From positions 554,575-618,574 of the forward strand of contig NZ_MJAH01000003.1 of the NCBI RefSeq assembly GCF_001746295.1: 64,000 nt of DNA, read 5' to 3'. A program made the position numbers and the translations under genes. Below, piece after piece: positions 26,114 through 33,943 of the stretch. The notes under the pieces were generated by a model. That model ran no database searches, was not told where the DNA came from, and saw nothing but the letters and a program-made list of their open reading frames with translations. Source of the stretch: Streptomyces sp. LUP47B. Lineage in GTDB: Bacteria > Actinomycetota > Actinomycetes > Streptomycetales > Streptomycetaceae. Positions within the stretch are counted from its first letter, which is position 1. Every line of letters starts with the position of its first letter.

Positions 26114-27064
26114 TCAGCCGGACATGGCAACGACGTGTTTGCCGATGGCACCGCCCCGTTCGAACGCCCGGTGGGCTGACGCGATGTCCGCCAAGGGGTA
26201 CACGCCGGCCACGACGGGGCGCAGCGCGCCGAAGGTGACCTGGTCGGCCAGGTCGTGCAGGAGGGTGCTGTCGGGATTGGCGCTGAAGGTGCGCACGCGG
26301 CGGGCTCCGTGCACCGTGGACGCGGCGATCGCGGCCAGAACGGGACCCGAGAGAGCTACGGTGACCATCCGGCCGCTGTCCGTCAGGCGCCGGCGGTAAC
26401 GGCTCAGGTCGGAGCCGACCGTGTCGACGATGACGTCGAACGTCCCGCTCTGCTCAGGGGTGGTGTCGCCGTAGTCGAGGACCTGGTCGGCGCCCAGGTC
26501 GCCGAGGGCTTCGGCGTGACGGGCGCGGGCCAGCGCGGTGACGTGGCCACCCATGGCATGCGCCAACTGCACGGCGGCCGTACCGACTCCGCCGGCCGCG
26601 CCCCGCACGAGGACCCGTTCCCCCTTCACCAACCGCACGGAGTCCCGCAGTGCGATCAGCGCCGTCGCGCCCCCGACGACCAGGGAGGCCGCGTCCACCG
26701 GCGACAGGCCCGCCGGGGTGGAAGCGATGCGGCCTGCGGGGACCACGACGTACTCGGCCGCCCCGGCCGTCGTGTGCCGCTGACGGGGGTGCACCATGCC
26801 CCACACCTGGTCCCCAACCCGGTAACCCTCCACGCCGCTTCCGGTCTCGGCGACCTCGCCCGCGAAGTCCAGCCCGGCAGCGATGGGAAACCGGCGTCCC
26901 GACACCATGCGCACCTGGCCGGAGCGGACGAGCACGTCATGTCCGTTCACGCTGGACGCCCCGACCCGCACCAGCACCTCGCCCGGGCCGGGAACGGGCC
27001 GCTCGATGTCATTGACGTGCAGGACGTCCGGTCCACCGAAGCGGGTGATCTGAGCGGATTCCAT
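26114..27064 (-). CDS. zinc-independent MDR oxidoreductase (quinone reductase-like)
   Basis: A 316-residue medium-chain dehydrogenase/reductase: N-terminal GroES-like domain (ITRFGGPDVLHVNDIERPVPGPGEVLVRV), FPIAAGLDFAGEVAETG, and the Rossmann motif VLVRGAAGGVGTAAVQLAHAMG. The zinc-binding cysteines of classical alcohol dehydrogenases are missing, as in quinone oxidoreductases. GAGGAA precedes the ATG. It diverges from an XRE-type regulator, the likely controller. NADPH-dependent reduction of quinones or enones is the usual chemistry. Confidence 0.86.
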   Translation of the reverse strand: MESAQITRFGGPDVLHVNDIERPVPGPGEVLVRVGASSVNGHDVLVRSGQVRMVSGRRFPIAAGLDFAGEVAETGSGVEGYRVGDQVWGMVHPRQRHTTAGAAEYVVVPAGRIASTPAGLSPVDAASLVVGGATALIALRDSVRLVKGERVLVRGAAGGVGTAAVQLAHAMGGHVTALARARHAEALGDLGADQVLDYGDTTPEQSGTFDVIVDTVGSDLSRYRRRLTDSGRMVTVALSGPVLAAIAASTVHGARRVRTFSANPDSTLLHDLADQVTFGALRPVVAGVYPLADIASAHRAFERGGAIGKHVVAMSG

Positions 27065-27195
27065 GAGCGTTCCTCACTCGGGGGTCGGTTGCGTGCCACC
27101 GAGCCTGGCCCCTCCTCGCGACATCGTGGTCGTTCGGCTTTTCCTGGGACTGGCAGACCCACCCTTGTGGGCCGCTCCAGCGGCATACTGACGCC

Positions 27196-28074
27196 GTGAC
27201 AGACGAACCCCGGCGCCAACTGGCCGACTTCCTGCGCACCCGCCGCACCCGGCTGCACCCACGGGACGTCGGCCTGGAACCTGGCCCGCGGCGCCGCGTC
27301 GCCGGACTGCGCCGTGAGGAGCTGGCCCTGCTCGCCGGGGTCAGTGCGGACTACTACCAGCGCATGGAACAGGGACGCGACGTACGGCCCTCGCAGCAGG
27401 TCCTCGACGCCCTCGCCCGCGCCCTCAACTTCTCCGCCGAGGAGACCCGGCACCTGCACAGCCTCGCCGCCGCCGCGCGCACCCCGGCCCGGCCCCCGCG
27501 ACCGTACGGGCCGGAGGAAGTACCGCCCACCACGCTGCGGTTGCTGCACACGACGACCGCGCCCGCGATGGTCGTGGGCCGCTTCCTCGACGTACTGGCC
27601 TGGAACCCGCTGGCAGGCTCCCTGCTGGGGGCGTTCACCCAGCTGCCACAGGCCGAGCGGAACCTGCTGGGTCTTCTGCTGCACCCCGAGGCCGACCACG
27701 CGTGCCCGGAGCGGGCGGCCACCGTCGCCGAACTGACCGGGATGCTGCGCGCCCAGGTGGCCGCCGACCCCAGCCACCCGCGCGGCGCGGAACTCGTCGG
27801 CGAACTCGCGGTACGCAGCCATGAGTTCGCCACCCTGTGGGCCCGCCACGACATCGAGGAAGTCACCCGCGGCCGCATGCGTGTCAACCACCCACTCGTC
27901 GGCGAACTGAACCTGGACTGGGACGCCTACCCGATACCCGGCGCCTCCGGCCCGGTCCTCATCGTCCTCACCGCCGAGGACGGCAGCCCCGACACCGAGC
28001 GGCTCCGACTGCTCGCAGGTCTGCTCGACACCCAGGAATCCGGCGCGCAATCGGCGTCCCGCCGGCCTCTTTGA
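27196..28074 (+). CDS. helix-turn-helix (XRE, MmyB-like) regulator
   Basis: A 292-residue regulator common in Streptomyces. The N-terminal Cro/C1-type HTH is GLRREELALLAGVSADYYQRMEQGRD, followed by PSQQVLDALARAL. A MmyB-like ligand-binding C-terminal domain follows (VLAWNPLAGSLLGAF, and the closing TEDGSPDTERL-like stretch). The GTG start at 27196 lacks a Shine-Dalgarno and may be leaderless. Such proteins usually sit divergent to the oxidoreductase they control, as here with the MDR gene 131 bases away. Confidence 0.87.
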   Translation: MTDEPRRQLADFLRTRRTRLHPRDVGLEPGPRRRVAGLRREELALLAGVSADYYQRMEQGRDVRPSQQVLDALARALNFSAEETRHLHSLAAAARTPARPPRPYGPEEVPPTTLRLLHTTTAPAMVVGRFLDVLAWNPLAGSLLGAFTQLPQAERNLLGLLLHPEADHACPERAATVAELTGMLRAQVAADPSHPRGAELVGELAVRSHEFATLWARHDIEEVTRGRMRVNHPLVGELNLDWDAYPIPGASGPVLIVLTAEDGSPDTERLRLLAGLLDTQESGAQSASRRPL

Positions 28075-28177
28075 CACGCACGCCTGCGCAACGGCGCCCA
28101 CGGCCGCGGCCGTACGGGATCGGGTCTTCGCTTGCGTTTCGGAGCTCCGGGTGCGGAGTCGTCCGGGGTTTTGCAGT

Positions 28178-28197
28178 TTTACCGAACGTTCGGTAAA
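28178..28197. promoter_or_regulatory. 20-bp perfect palindrome, TetR operator
   Basis: TTTACCGAACGTTCGGTAAA is a perfect palindrome ending nine bases before the ATG of the TetR gene. The ACCGAACGTTCGGT core is typical of TetR-family sites. It would block transcription of the TetR-PNPOx operon when bound. Confidence 0.85.
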
Positions 28198-28206
28198 GTA
28201 TCAACC

Positions 28207-28779
28207 ATGGGACGGACCGCGAGTGTCGACGATGAACGGATCCATGCCCGGCTCGCCGAGGTCTTCCGGGTCAACGGGTACGCCGGAGCATCGCTCTCCG
28301 ACCTGTCACGGGCGGTAGGGCTGCAACGCGCGAGCCTCTACCACCGTTTCCCCGACGGCAAACCCGCCATGGCGGCCGCCATGCTCACGAGCCTTGGAGC
28401 CCGGTTCGGCGAAGTCCTGCAGCCACTCGCCTCGGAGTCGGACGTCGCCGAAGGCGTCGCCGAGATGGCGCGGCGGATGGCGCTCTTCTACGACGACGGT
28501 CGCATGGCCTGCGTCCTCGACACGATGACACTGCTCGGGGCGCCGGAGGACATCAGGGCCCATGCCGGCCGCCTCGCTCGAACCTGGCTCCAGGCCATGG
28601 CCGACGCCGCCGCCCGGGCGGGCGCGAGCGAAAAGGACGCTCAGAACCGGGCCCGTGCGGCGCTCGTCCGCATCGAGGGTGCCCTGGTGGTGGCCCGCGT
28701 CCTGGACGACCCTTCCGTTTTCGAGCAGGTCCTCGGCGAGCTGCCCGACCTGCTCGCACCCGACCTGCTCGCACGCTGA
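28207..28779 (+). CDS. TetR family transcriptional regulator
   Basis: A 190-residue regulator with an N-terminal HTH (RIHARLAEVFRVNGYAGASLSDLSRAVGLQRASLYHRFPDGK). The variable C-terminal domain carries FYDDGRMACVLDTMTLLGAP, as in regulators controlling reductases. The ATG at 28207 directly follows the 20-bp palindrome; there is no clear Shine-Dalgarno. It is 15 bases upstream of the PNPOx-like gene, so the two form an autoregulated operon. Confidence 0.88.
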   Translation: MGRTASVDDERIHARLAEVFRVNGYAGASLSDLSRAVGLQRASLYHRFPDGKPAMAAAMLTSLGARFGEVLQPLASESDVAEGVAEMARRMALFYDDGRMACVLDTMTLLGAPEDIRAHAGRLARTWLQAMADAAARAGASEKDAQNRARAALVRIEGALVVARVLDDPSVFEQVLGELPDLLAPDLLAR

Positions 28780-28794
28780 TCAAGGAGGCACGCC

Positions 28795-29712
28795 ATGGCA
28801 CTGCCCGTAGATCGCCCCGTGGACCATCCCGGTGAGCAGGCGGTCCAGCGCAAGGCTCACGAGGGCGGTCCCGGATGGGGATCGCCGATGTTCGGCCCGC
28901 AGATCCCGCACGGGTTCTACCCGTTCATCCGCGCCCAGCAGATGCTGATCATCGCAGCCGCCGATGAGGCCGGCGCCGTCTGGTCGACGATCGTGACAGG
29001 GCCGCCCGGCTTCGCCCAGCCGGAGGACGACCGGACTCTCGCCATCCATGCGCTGCCCGCACCCGGCGACCCGCTTCGCCATGCCTTCGACGCGGAACGC
29101 GCCATAGGCGTGCTCGCCCTGCACCCGCAGACCCAGCGCCGTATCCGGGCGAACGGCGTGGCCGTACGTGACGGGGACGGCCTGCGGATGCGCACCGAGC
29201 AAGTACTCGGCAACTGCCCGAAGTACCTGCAGAACCGCGTCATCACCGGGCCGGCGGATGACGCGCCGGCCGGGAAGGCGCGCACCGGCGAAGAGCTCAC
29301 CGACGGCCAGCGCCGCTGGATCGAGCAGGCCGACACCTTCTTCATCGCCAGCCACGCCCCCGATCAGGGCGCCGACTCGTCACACCGCGGCGGCATGCCG
29401 GGCTTCGTCACCGTCACGGGGCCCCGCACACTGCGCTGGCCCGACTACACCGGCAACCAGTTCTACATGACACTGGGCAACCTGCACCTCGACCCCGCGT
29501 GTGGCCTGCTGTTTCTCGACTGGGAGCGCGGCCACACCCTGCAGCTCACCGGCACGGGCCGGATCGACTGGGACCCTCGCAGCGCCGCGGAGTACCCCGG
29601 GGCCCTGCGCGTCGTGGAGTTCACCATCGACACTGTGGTGGAGATCGACAACGCCAGCCCGCTGCGATGGGAACTTCTGAACTACTCCCGATTCAATCCG
29701 CACGCGGCGTGA
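28795..29712 (+). CDS. pyridoxamine 5'-phosphate oxidase-fold family protein
   Basis: A 305-residue split-barrel flavin-binding protein of the large PNPOx-like group: FIRAQQMLIIAAADEAGAVWSTIVTGPPGF in the first half, and GFVTVTGPRTLRWPDYTGNQFYMTLGNLHLDPACGLLFLDW in the second. The C-terminal strand FTIDTVVEIDNA closes the barrel. AAGGAGG lies directly upstream. Regulated by the adjacent TetR through the palindrome. Members reduce diverse substrates with F420 or flavin; the cofactor here is undetermined. Confidence 0.83.
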   Translation: MALPVDRPVDHPGEQAVQRKAHEGGPGWGSPMFGPQIPHGFYPFIRAQQMLIIAAADEAGAVWSTIVTGPPGFAQPEDDRTLAIHALPAPGDPLRHAFDAERAIGVLALHPQTQRRIRANGVAVRDGDGLRMRTEQVLGNCPKYLQNRVITGPADDAPAGKARTGEELTDGQRRWIEQADTFFIASHAPDQGADSSHRGGMPGFVTVTGPRTLRWPDYTGNQFYMTLGNLHLDPACGLLFLDWERGHTLQLTGTGRIDWDPRSAAEYPGALRVVEFTIDTVVEIDNASPLRWELLNYSRFNPHAA

Positions 29713-29836
29713 CGGGGGCCGGCCCGGGGGAGCGGACGCCCGACGAGAGGGGAGTCGACGCGATGAACGCACTCTCGGTTGAGGCGCGGGATCCCAGTCG
29801 CACCTCCGGACGCCGCCCTGCGGGCGGCATGGGCGG

Positions 29837-30406
29837 TCAGGCGTGGGGAGAGTGGCTGCCGGCGGAGTCCCAGTACGGCGCCCAGGTCGGAAAGGACTCG
29901 GGAAGCTGGTGGGCACCCAGCGGGTCGCTGCCGTCGTTCACGCCCGTGCCGTGTGCGGGTCTGGACAGTGCGTCGGCCAGGTACCAGCGGTGGAACTTCC
30001 GCCGCCGGAAGCACCACTCGCCGTCCACGCGCAGGTAGTCGTCCCAGTACTGCAGTTCCCCGACCTCCCATTGGCCGGTGGAGGGCCGTTCGAGCTGATC
30101 CCGGCAGTAGACGACGCCTCTGGCGCGGTCGGCGTCGTCGAAGTCCACGATGTGGTTGGTCACCTGGTGGATGGTGGTTCTCGAGGCGCGCATGGCCTCG
30201 GTGTACCAGCGGTGCAGTGCCGCACGGCCGAATGCGTCGCGTCCCACCCGTACGTCGGGAACGAACAGGTCCGCGACGGCGTCCATGTCCCGTGAGTCGA
30301 GTGCCAGCGCGTACCGGTAGGGGAGTTGGCGGATCTCGGCGAGCGACTCCATGCGGTCGAGTCGCTCTTCGACCGTCTTCGGTGTCCAGGGTCCAAGTCG
30401 GCCCAT
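29837..30406 (-). CDS. SnoaL/NTF2-like family protein
   Basis: A 189-residue cone-fold protein: ERLDRMESLAEIRQLPYRYALALDSRDMDAVADLFVPDVRV, TTIHQVTNHIVDF and the strand VGELQYWDDYLRVDGEWCFRRRKFHRWY. Members act as dehydratases, isomerases or cyclases on ring compounds, or are non-catalytic. GGAGGAGACGAGC precedes the ATG. It is transcribed alone on the minus strand; AT-rich DNA at 30443-30475 (GTTACAGATTAATAAGTTAAC) is probably its promoter. Confidence 0.83.
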   Translation of the reverse strand: MGRLGPWTPKTVEERLDRMESLAEIRQLPYRYALALDSRDMDAVADLFVPDVRVGRDAFGRAALHRWYTEAMRASRTTIHQVTNHIVDFDDADRARGVVYCRDQLERPSTGQWEVGELQYWDDYLRVDGEWCFRRRKFHRWYLADALSRPAHGTGVNDGSDPLGAHQLPESFPTWAPYWDSAGSHSPHA

Positions 30407-30522
30407 GCTCGTCTCCTCCCGGGTGCCGGCGCGAGCCGCTACCGCAGTTACAGATTAATAAGTTAACCGATTTGAGCAAGCCTTTCGAGTGGGTTGTCCA
30501 AGCCGCCGTCAGCACTCGGCCG

Positions 30523-31596
30523 TCAGGGCGTGAGGATGATCTTGCCGGGGGTCGTGCGGGCTGAGGATTCGGCCAGCTCCAGCGCCGCGGCCGCCTCGGT
30601 CAGCGGAAAGCGGGCGGCGATCTGGGGGGTGAGAACGCCTTCGCGCAGCAGGTTGAGGACATGGGTGAGGTCCGTGCGCGTTCGGGCCCGGAACGCCTCG
30701 CGCTTGGCCGAGTCAGGCTTGCCGGCGCCCGCCCAGATGTCGTAGAAGCTCGCGTGCCTGCGTGTGGGCAGGTGGTTCCAGAACGCCAGCTTGGCCAGCA
30801 GCGGCAGGAAGTCGAGCAGTATGGGGCGGGCGTCGTCGAGCGCGGCAGCGATGCTGTACGAGACCAGCGTGCCGGTGCGGCTGAGCAGTCCGTAGGAGAG
30901 GGTGACGCTCACGCCACCGAGGTGGTCGAACGCGGCGTCCACGCCGTCGGGGGCCAGTGCGCGGACGCGGGCGGCCAGGTCGGGGTCGCGGTAGTCGATC
31001 GGCTCCACGCCGAGTGCGCGCAGCGCCTCGTGATGGCGCGGGCTCGCCGTGCCGATCACCTGGGCGCCGGCGTGCCGGGCGAGCTGGACCAGGATCGAGC
31101 CCACGCCCCCGGCGGCGCCGGTCACGAGGACGGTCTGTCCTTCCCGCACCTTCGCCTTGGCGTGGAGCATCTGGTAGGCCGTGAGGCCGTTGACGATCAG
31201 CGTCTCCGCCTCGTCCGGGTCGATACCGTCGGGCACCTCGACCAGATCTGCAGCGGGCAGCAGTACGGCCGTGGCCCAGCCGCCGGTCTTGGTCAGGGCC
31301 GCGACCCGGCGGCCGATGAGGGCGCGGTCCACGCCGGGGCCGACGGCCTCGACGACGCCGACGAGGTCGTATCCGGGCACGAACGGGAAGGCGGGCTGGC
31401 CGTAGTAGCGGCCCCGGCGCATCGCGCTCTCCGCGAAGGACACCGCGGTCGACTCGACCCGCACCAGCGCCTGGCCGGCGACGGGTGCCGGCAGTGTCCG
31501 CCGCACCAGTTGCAGGCCGCTCGGGGCGACCTTGCCCGGGAGCACCATCTCGGTGGCGGCCGTGGTGCCCTCTGCGGTGGCGTTCAACTCGGTCAT
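30523..31596 (-). CDS. MDR family NAD(P)-dependent oxidoreductase
   Basis: A 357-residue medium-chain reductase: GroES-like start (LQLVRRTLPAPVAGQALVRVESTAVSFAESAMRRG), FPFVPGYDLVGVVEAVG and nucleotide-binding VLVTGAAGGVGSILVQLARHAG. No structural or catalytic zinc cysteines are seen. Long central insert around LDFLPLLAKLAFWNHLPTRRHASFYDIW is typical of the synaptic-vesicle VAT-1/quinone reductase branch. GAGGAG precedes the ATG. It diverges from a TetR gene that probably controls it. Confidence 0.86.
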   Translation of the reverse strand: MTELNATAEGTTAATEMVLPGKVAPSGLQLVRRTLPAPVAGQALVRVESTAVSFAESAMRRGRYYGQPAFPFVPGYDLVGVVEAVGPGVDRALIGRRVAALTKTGGWATAVLLPAADLVEVPDGIDPDEAETLIVNGLTAYQMLHAKAKVREGQTVLVTGAAGGVGSILVQLARHAGAQVIGTASPRHHEALRALGVEPIDYRDPDLAARVRALAPDGVDAAFDHLGGVSVTLSYGLLSRTGTLVSYSIAAALDDARPILLDFLPLLAKLAFWNHLPTRRHASFYDIWAGAGKPDSAKREAFRARTRTDLTHVLNLLREGVLTPQIAARFPLTEAAAALELAESSARTTPGKIILTP

Positions 31597-31640
31597 GGCC
31601 GGCTCCTCAAGCAGTTGCGACTCTCAGTCGCTCTGTTAAT

Positions 31641-31700
31641 GGTCGTAACTATGTGTCTGGCCGTCAGTGATTGTCAAGCGAAAGTGCTACGGGTCGTAAC
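31641..31700. promoter_or_regulatory. direct repeats GGTCGTAAC in divergent promoter
   Basis: GGTCGTAAC occurs at 31641-31649 and again at 31692-31700, 51 bases apart, about five helical turns. Each copy sits inside a weak inverted repeat (GTTA-N7-TAAC and TAC-N5-GTA). They lie between the MDR and TetR genes and are candidate operator half-sites. Confidence 0.55.
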
Positions 31701-31747
31701 AGCAGCTATGGGTGACCCGAACTCCGACGGTCCCTTACGATGCGTCC

Positions 31748-32449
31748 ATGACTAACCCACCGCAGACCATGAGCAGGCGCGAGCGGCTTAGGGCGCAGAC
31801 CCTCCGGGAGATCGAGGACACGTCGTTCGCGATCATCGACGCGGACGGCATCCACGCTCTGACGATCGCCGCTCTGGCCCGGGGCATGGCGATGTCCGCA
31901 CCGGCCGTCTACCGCTACTTCCCGTCGCGCGACGCGCTGGTGGCGCACCTGGTGACGCTCTCCTACCAGCAGCTCGTAGCGGCGATGAGCCAGGCGGTGG
32001 AAGGGAGCAGGCGGGCCCCCCGCGCGCGACTGCGCCAACTGGTCGCCTCATACCGCGACTGGGCCCTGCGACACCGGCGTCGCTACGGGATGCTCTTCGG
32101 CGAGCAGGCCGGGGACCTGCCCGGCGACGTCACCGAACACACGCCGCTCGACCAGGCGATGGCGCTGCTCATCGACCTGCTCACGGCCGTACAGGGAACC
32201 CCACAGGCCGACAGCGGCAGCGGCGACCGCACGCTCGATGGGCAGTTGCGGCAGTGGGCCCGTTCCCAGCAGCGGCCGGACACCCCACCGCGCGCCGCCC
32301 GCGCCGCCATCCTGATCTGGTCACGGGTGCACGGGATCGTGAGTCTCGAACTCACCGGCGTCTTCGACAACCGTCCCCTGGAGGCGCAGCGGCTGATCGA
32401 TTCGGAGATCGACAACGCCGTCCGGTCACTGGAACCGGACGGTTCCTGA
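31748..32449 (+). CDS. TetR family transcriptional regulator
   Basis: A 233-residue regulator with the HTH ADGIHALTIAALARGMAMSAPAVYRYFPSRDALVAHL and a TetR_C-type ligand domain (RHRRRYGMLFGEQAG and ILIWSRVHGIVSLELTGVF). The ATG at 31748 is preferred; an upstream in-frame start lacks a ribosome site. It is divergent to an MDR gene across a 151-base spacer with repeated GGTCGTAAC motifs. Confidence 0.86.
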   Translation: MTNPPQTMSRRERLRAQTLREIEDTSFAIIDADGIHALTIAALARGMAMSAPAVYRYFPSRDALVAHLVTLSYQQLVAAMSQAVEGSRRAPRARLRQLVASYRDWALRHRRRYGMLFGEQAGDLPGDVTEHTPLDQAMALLIDLLTAVQGTPQADSGSGDRTLDGQLRQWARSQQRPDTPPRAARAAILIWSRVHGIVSLELTGVFDNRPLEAQRLIDSEIDNAVRSLEPDGS

Positions 32450-32714
32450 AGGGCGCACGGGCCGCTCCGGCGCTCCGCACCGTCTGCCATCTCGGGCGTT
32501 CTACGGCTGCCGTGAGGTGCTGTGGGCGGCCGATCCGTCGGTTTCAGCCGCCGCCTGGCACGGCTCGCGTTGGCGCACTCACGTAGGTGGTCACGTGCCG
32601 AAGCGCTTGCGTGTGACCGGCGGCCTTGTAGGTCGGTTCGGCGTCAGTCGGGTACCCGTTCCGCCACGGAGGCGGGCACAGGGCGCCCGGCTCGGCGGAC
32701 CTGAGGAGGTACCC

Positions 32715-33734
32715 ATGGGACTGCACGATCACGTCGTGGTGGTGACCGGAGCATCCAGCGGCATCGGACGGGCCACGGCCGAGGCCTTCGCCCGCAAGGG
32801 CTGCGCCGTGGTGCTGGCCGCGCGCCGCGAGGAGGCACTGGAGGCGGCGGCCAAGGAGTGCGAGAAGCATCGCGGGGCACGGACGCTGGTCGTACCGACG
32901 GATACGACGGACGCCGCGGCGGTCGAGAACCTCGCCCGGCGGGCGGTGGCGGAGTTCGGCCGGATCGACGTCTGGGTGAACAACGCGGCTGTCAACGCCT
33001 TCGGCCGCTTCGAGGACGTGCCGCTGGAGGACTTCCGCAAGGTCCTGGACGTCAACGTGATGGGCTACGTGCACGGAGCCCGGGCCGCGCTGCGGGTGAT
33101 GCGGGAGCAGGGAACGGGCACGCTGATCAACATCTCGTCCATCGTGGGTGCGGTGTCACAGCCGTACAGCCACCCGTACAGCATGTCCAAGCACGCCGTC
33201 CAAGGGCTCGGTTCGAGCCTGCGGCAGCAGCTGCGGGTCGAGGGGATGAAGGGCGTGCACGTGTGCACCGTGATGCCCGCGACCATCGACACGCCGCACT
33301 TCCAGCAGGCGGCGAACTACACCGGACACAAGGTCGTTGCCATGCCGCCGGTCTACACCCCGGAACGCGTCGCCCGGGCGGTCGTCGACCTCGTGCGCCA
33401 TCCTCGCCGCGAGGTGGTGGTCGGTCCGGCGGGCCGCGCCCTGGTACGCCAGTCCCGGATCATGCCCGGGCTCGCGGAGCGGACCATGGCACGGCAGACG
33501 GACAAGAGTCATCTCGATCACGACGAGGCCGCCCCGGCCACCCACGGAGCGCTGCACGTACCTGCTTCCGGGGAAGGCGCGGTGCGCGGCGGCTGGCACG
33601 GGCGGCGGCGCACCGCGATGCGCAGGACCGCCGTCGCCGCCGCACTGGCCGGAGCGGCCGTGACCGCCGGGCGCAAGATGACTCGGGCCGCGGCGGCTGC
33701 TGAGGGCGAACGGCTGCGGGTCCTGACACGGTGA
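32715..33734 (+). CDS. SDR family oxidoreductase with C-terminal extension
   Basis: A 339-residue classical SDR: TGASSGIGRATAEAF, INVWVNNAAVNAFG-like tetrad (VNNAA), Ser in ISSIVGAVSQ and catalytic YSMSK. About 80 residues beyond the usual end are polar with an alanine-rich tail (AVAAALAGAAVTAG) that might contact the membrane. GAGGAGG precedes the ATG by six bases. The spacer before it contains GGGTAC near 32650, which could be a stress-sigma -10 element, but the -35 is weak. It is followed by two hairpins. Confidence 0.85.
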   Translation: MGLHDHVVVVTGASSGIGRATAEAFARKGCAVVLAARREEALEAAAKECEKHRGARTLVVPTDTTDAAAVENLARRAVAEFGRIDVWVNNAAVNAFGRFEDVPLEDFRKVLDVNVMGYVHGARAALRVMREQGTGTLINISSIVGAVSQPYSHPYSMSKHAVQGLGSSLRQQLRVEGMKGVHVCTVMPATIDTPHFQQAANYTGHKVVAMPPVYTPERVARAVVDLVRHPRREVVVGPAGRALVRQSRIMPGLAERTMARQTDKSHLDHDEAAPATHGALHVPASGEGAVRGGWHGRRRTAMRRTAVAAALAGAAVTAGRKMTRAAAAAEGERLRVLTR

Positions 33735-33735
33735 T

Positions 33736-33763
33736 GGGGCCGAGGCCTGGGGGCCCCGGCCCC
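33736..33763 (+). terminator. GC-rich hairpin just after SDR stop
   Basis: GGGGCCG and CGGCCCC enclose a loop that can itself pair GGCC with GGCC. It begins two bases after the SDR stop codon. Confidence 0.55.
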
Positions 33764-33776
33764 GTGCCGGCACAAC

Positions 33777-33815
33777 GTTGCCCGCCCGGTGCGACAGCGA
33801 AACCGGACGGGCAAC
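33777..33815. terminator. strong 14-bp-stem hairpin, probably bidirectional
   Basis: GTTGCCCGCCCGGT pairs with ACCGGACGGGCAAC across an 11-base loop; only one position is mismatched. It stands between the converging SDR and P450 transcription units. Confidence 0.75.
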
Positions 33816-33830
33816 GGCCGCCGCGACAGA

Positions 33831-33935
33831 TCAGTGGCCCGTTCCGCGGGACTCCCGGGGCGCAGCGCCGTCAGCAGTCCCGCCCGGCCGGGCCCAGACC
33901 GTCTCCTGCCGCCCGGGTACACCAAGCGTCTTCAT
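33831..33935 (-). CDS. possible 34-residue protein after the P450
   Basis: A short frame, MKTLGVPGRQETVWARPGG and so on to GTGH, begins eight bases after the P450 TAA. A perfect AAGGAGTGTC precedes its ATG, overlapping the P450 stop. Codon bias cannot be judged on 34 codons and I know no family. The ribosome site is the main evidence that it is translated. Confidence 0.35.
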   Translation of the reverse strand: MKTLGVPGRQETVWARPGGTADGAAPRESRGTGH

Positions 33936-33943
33936 GACACTCC

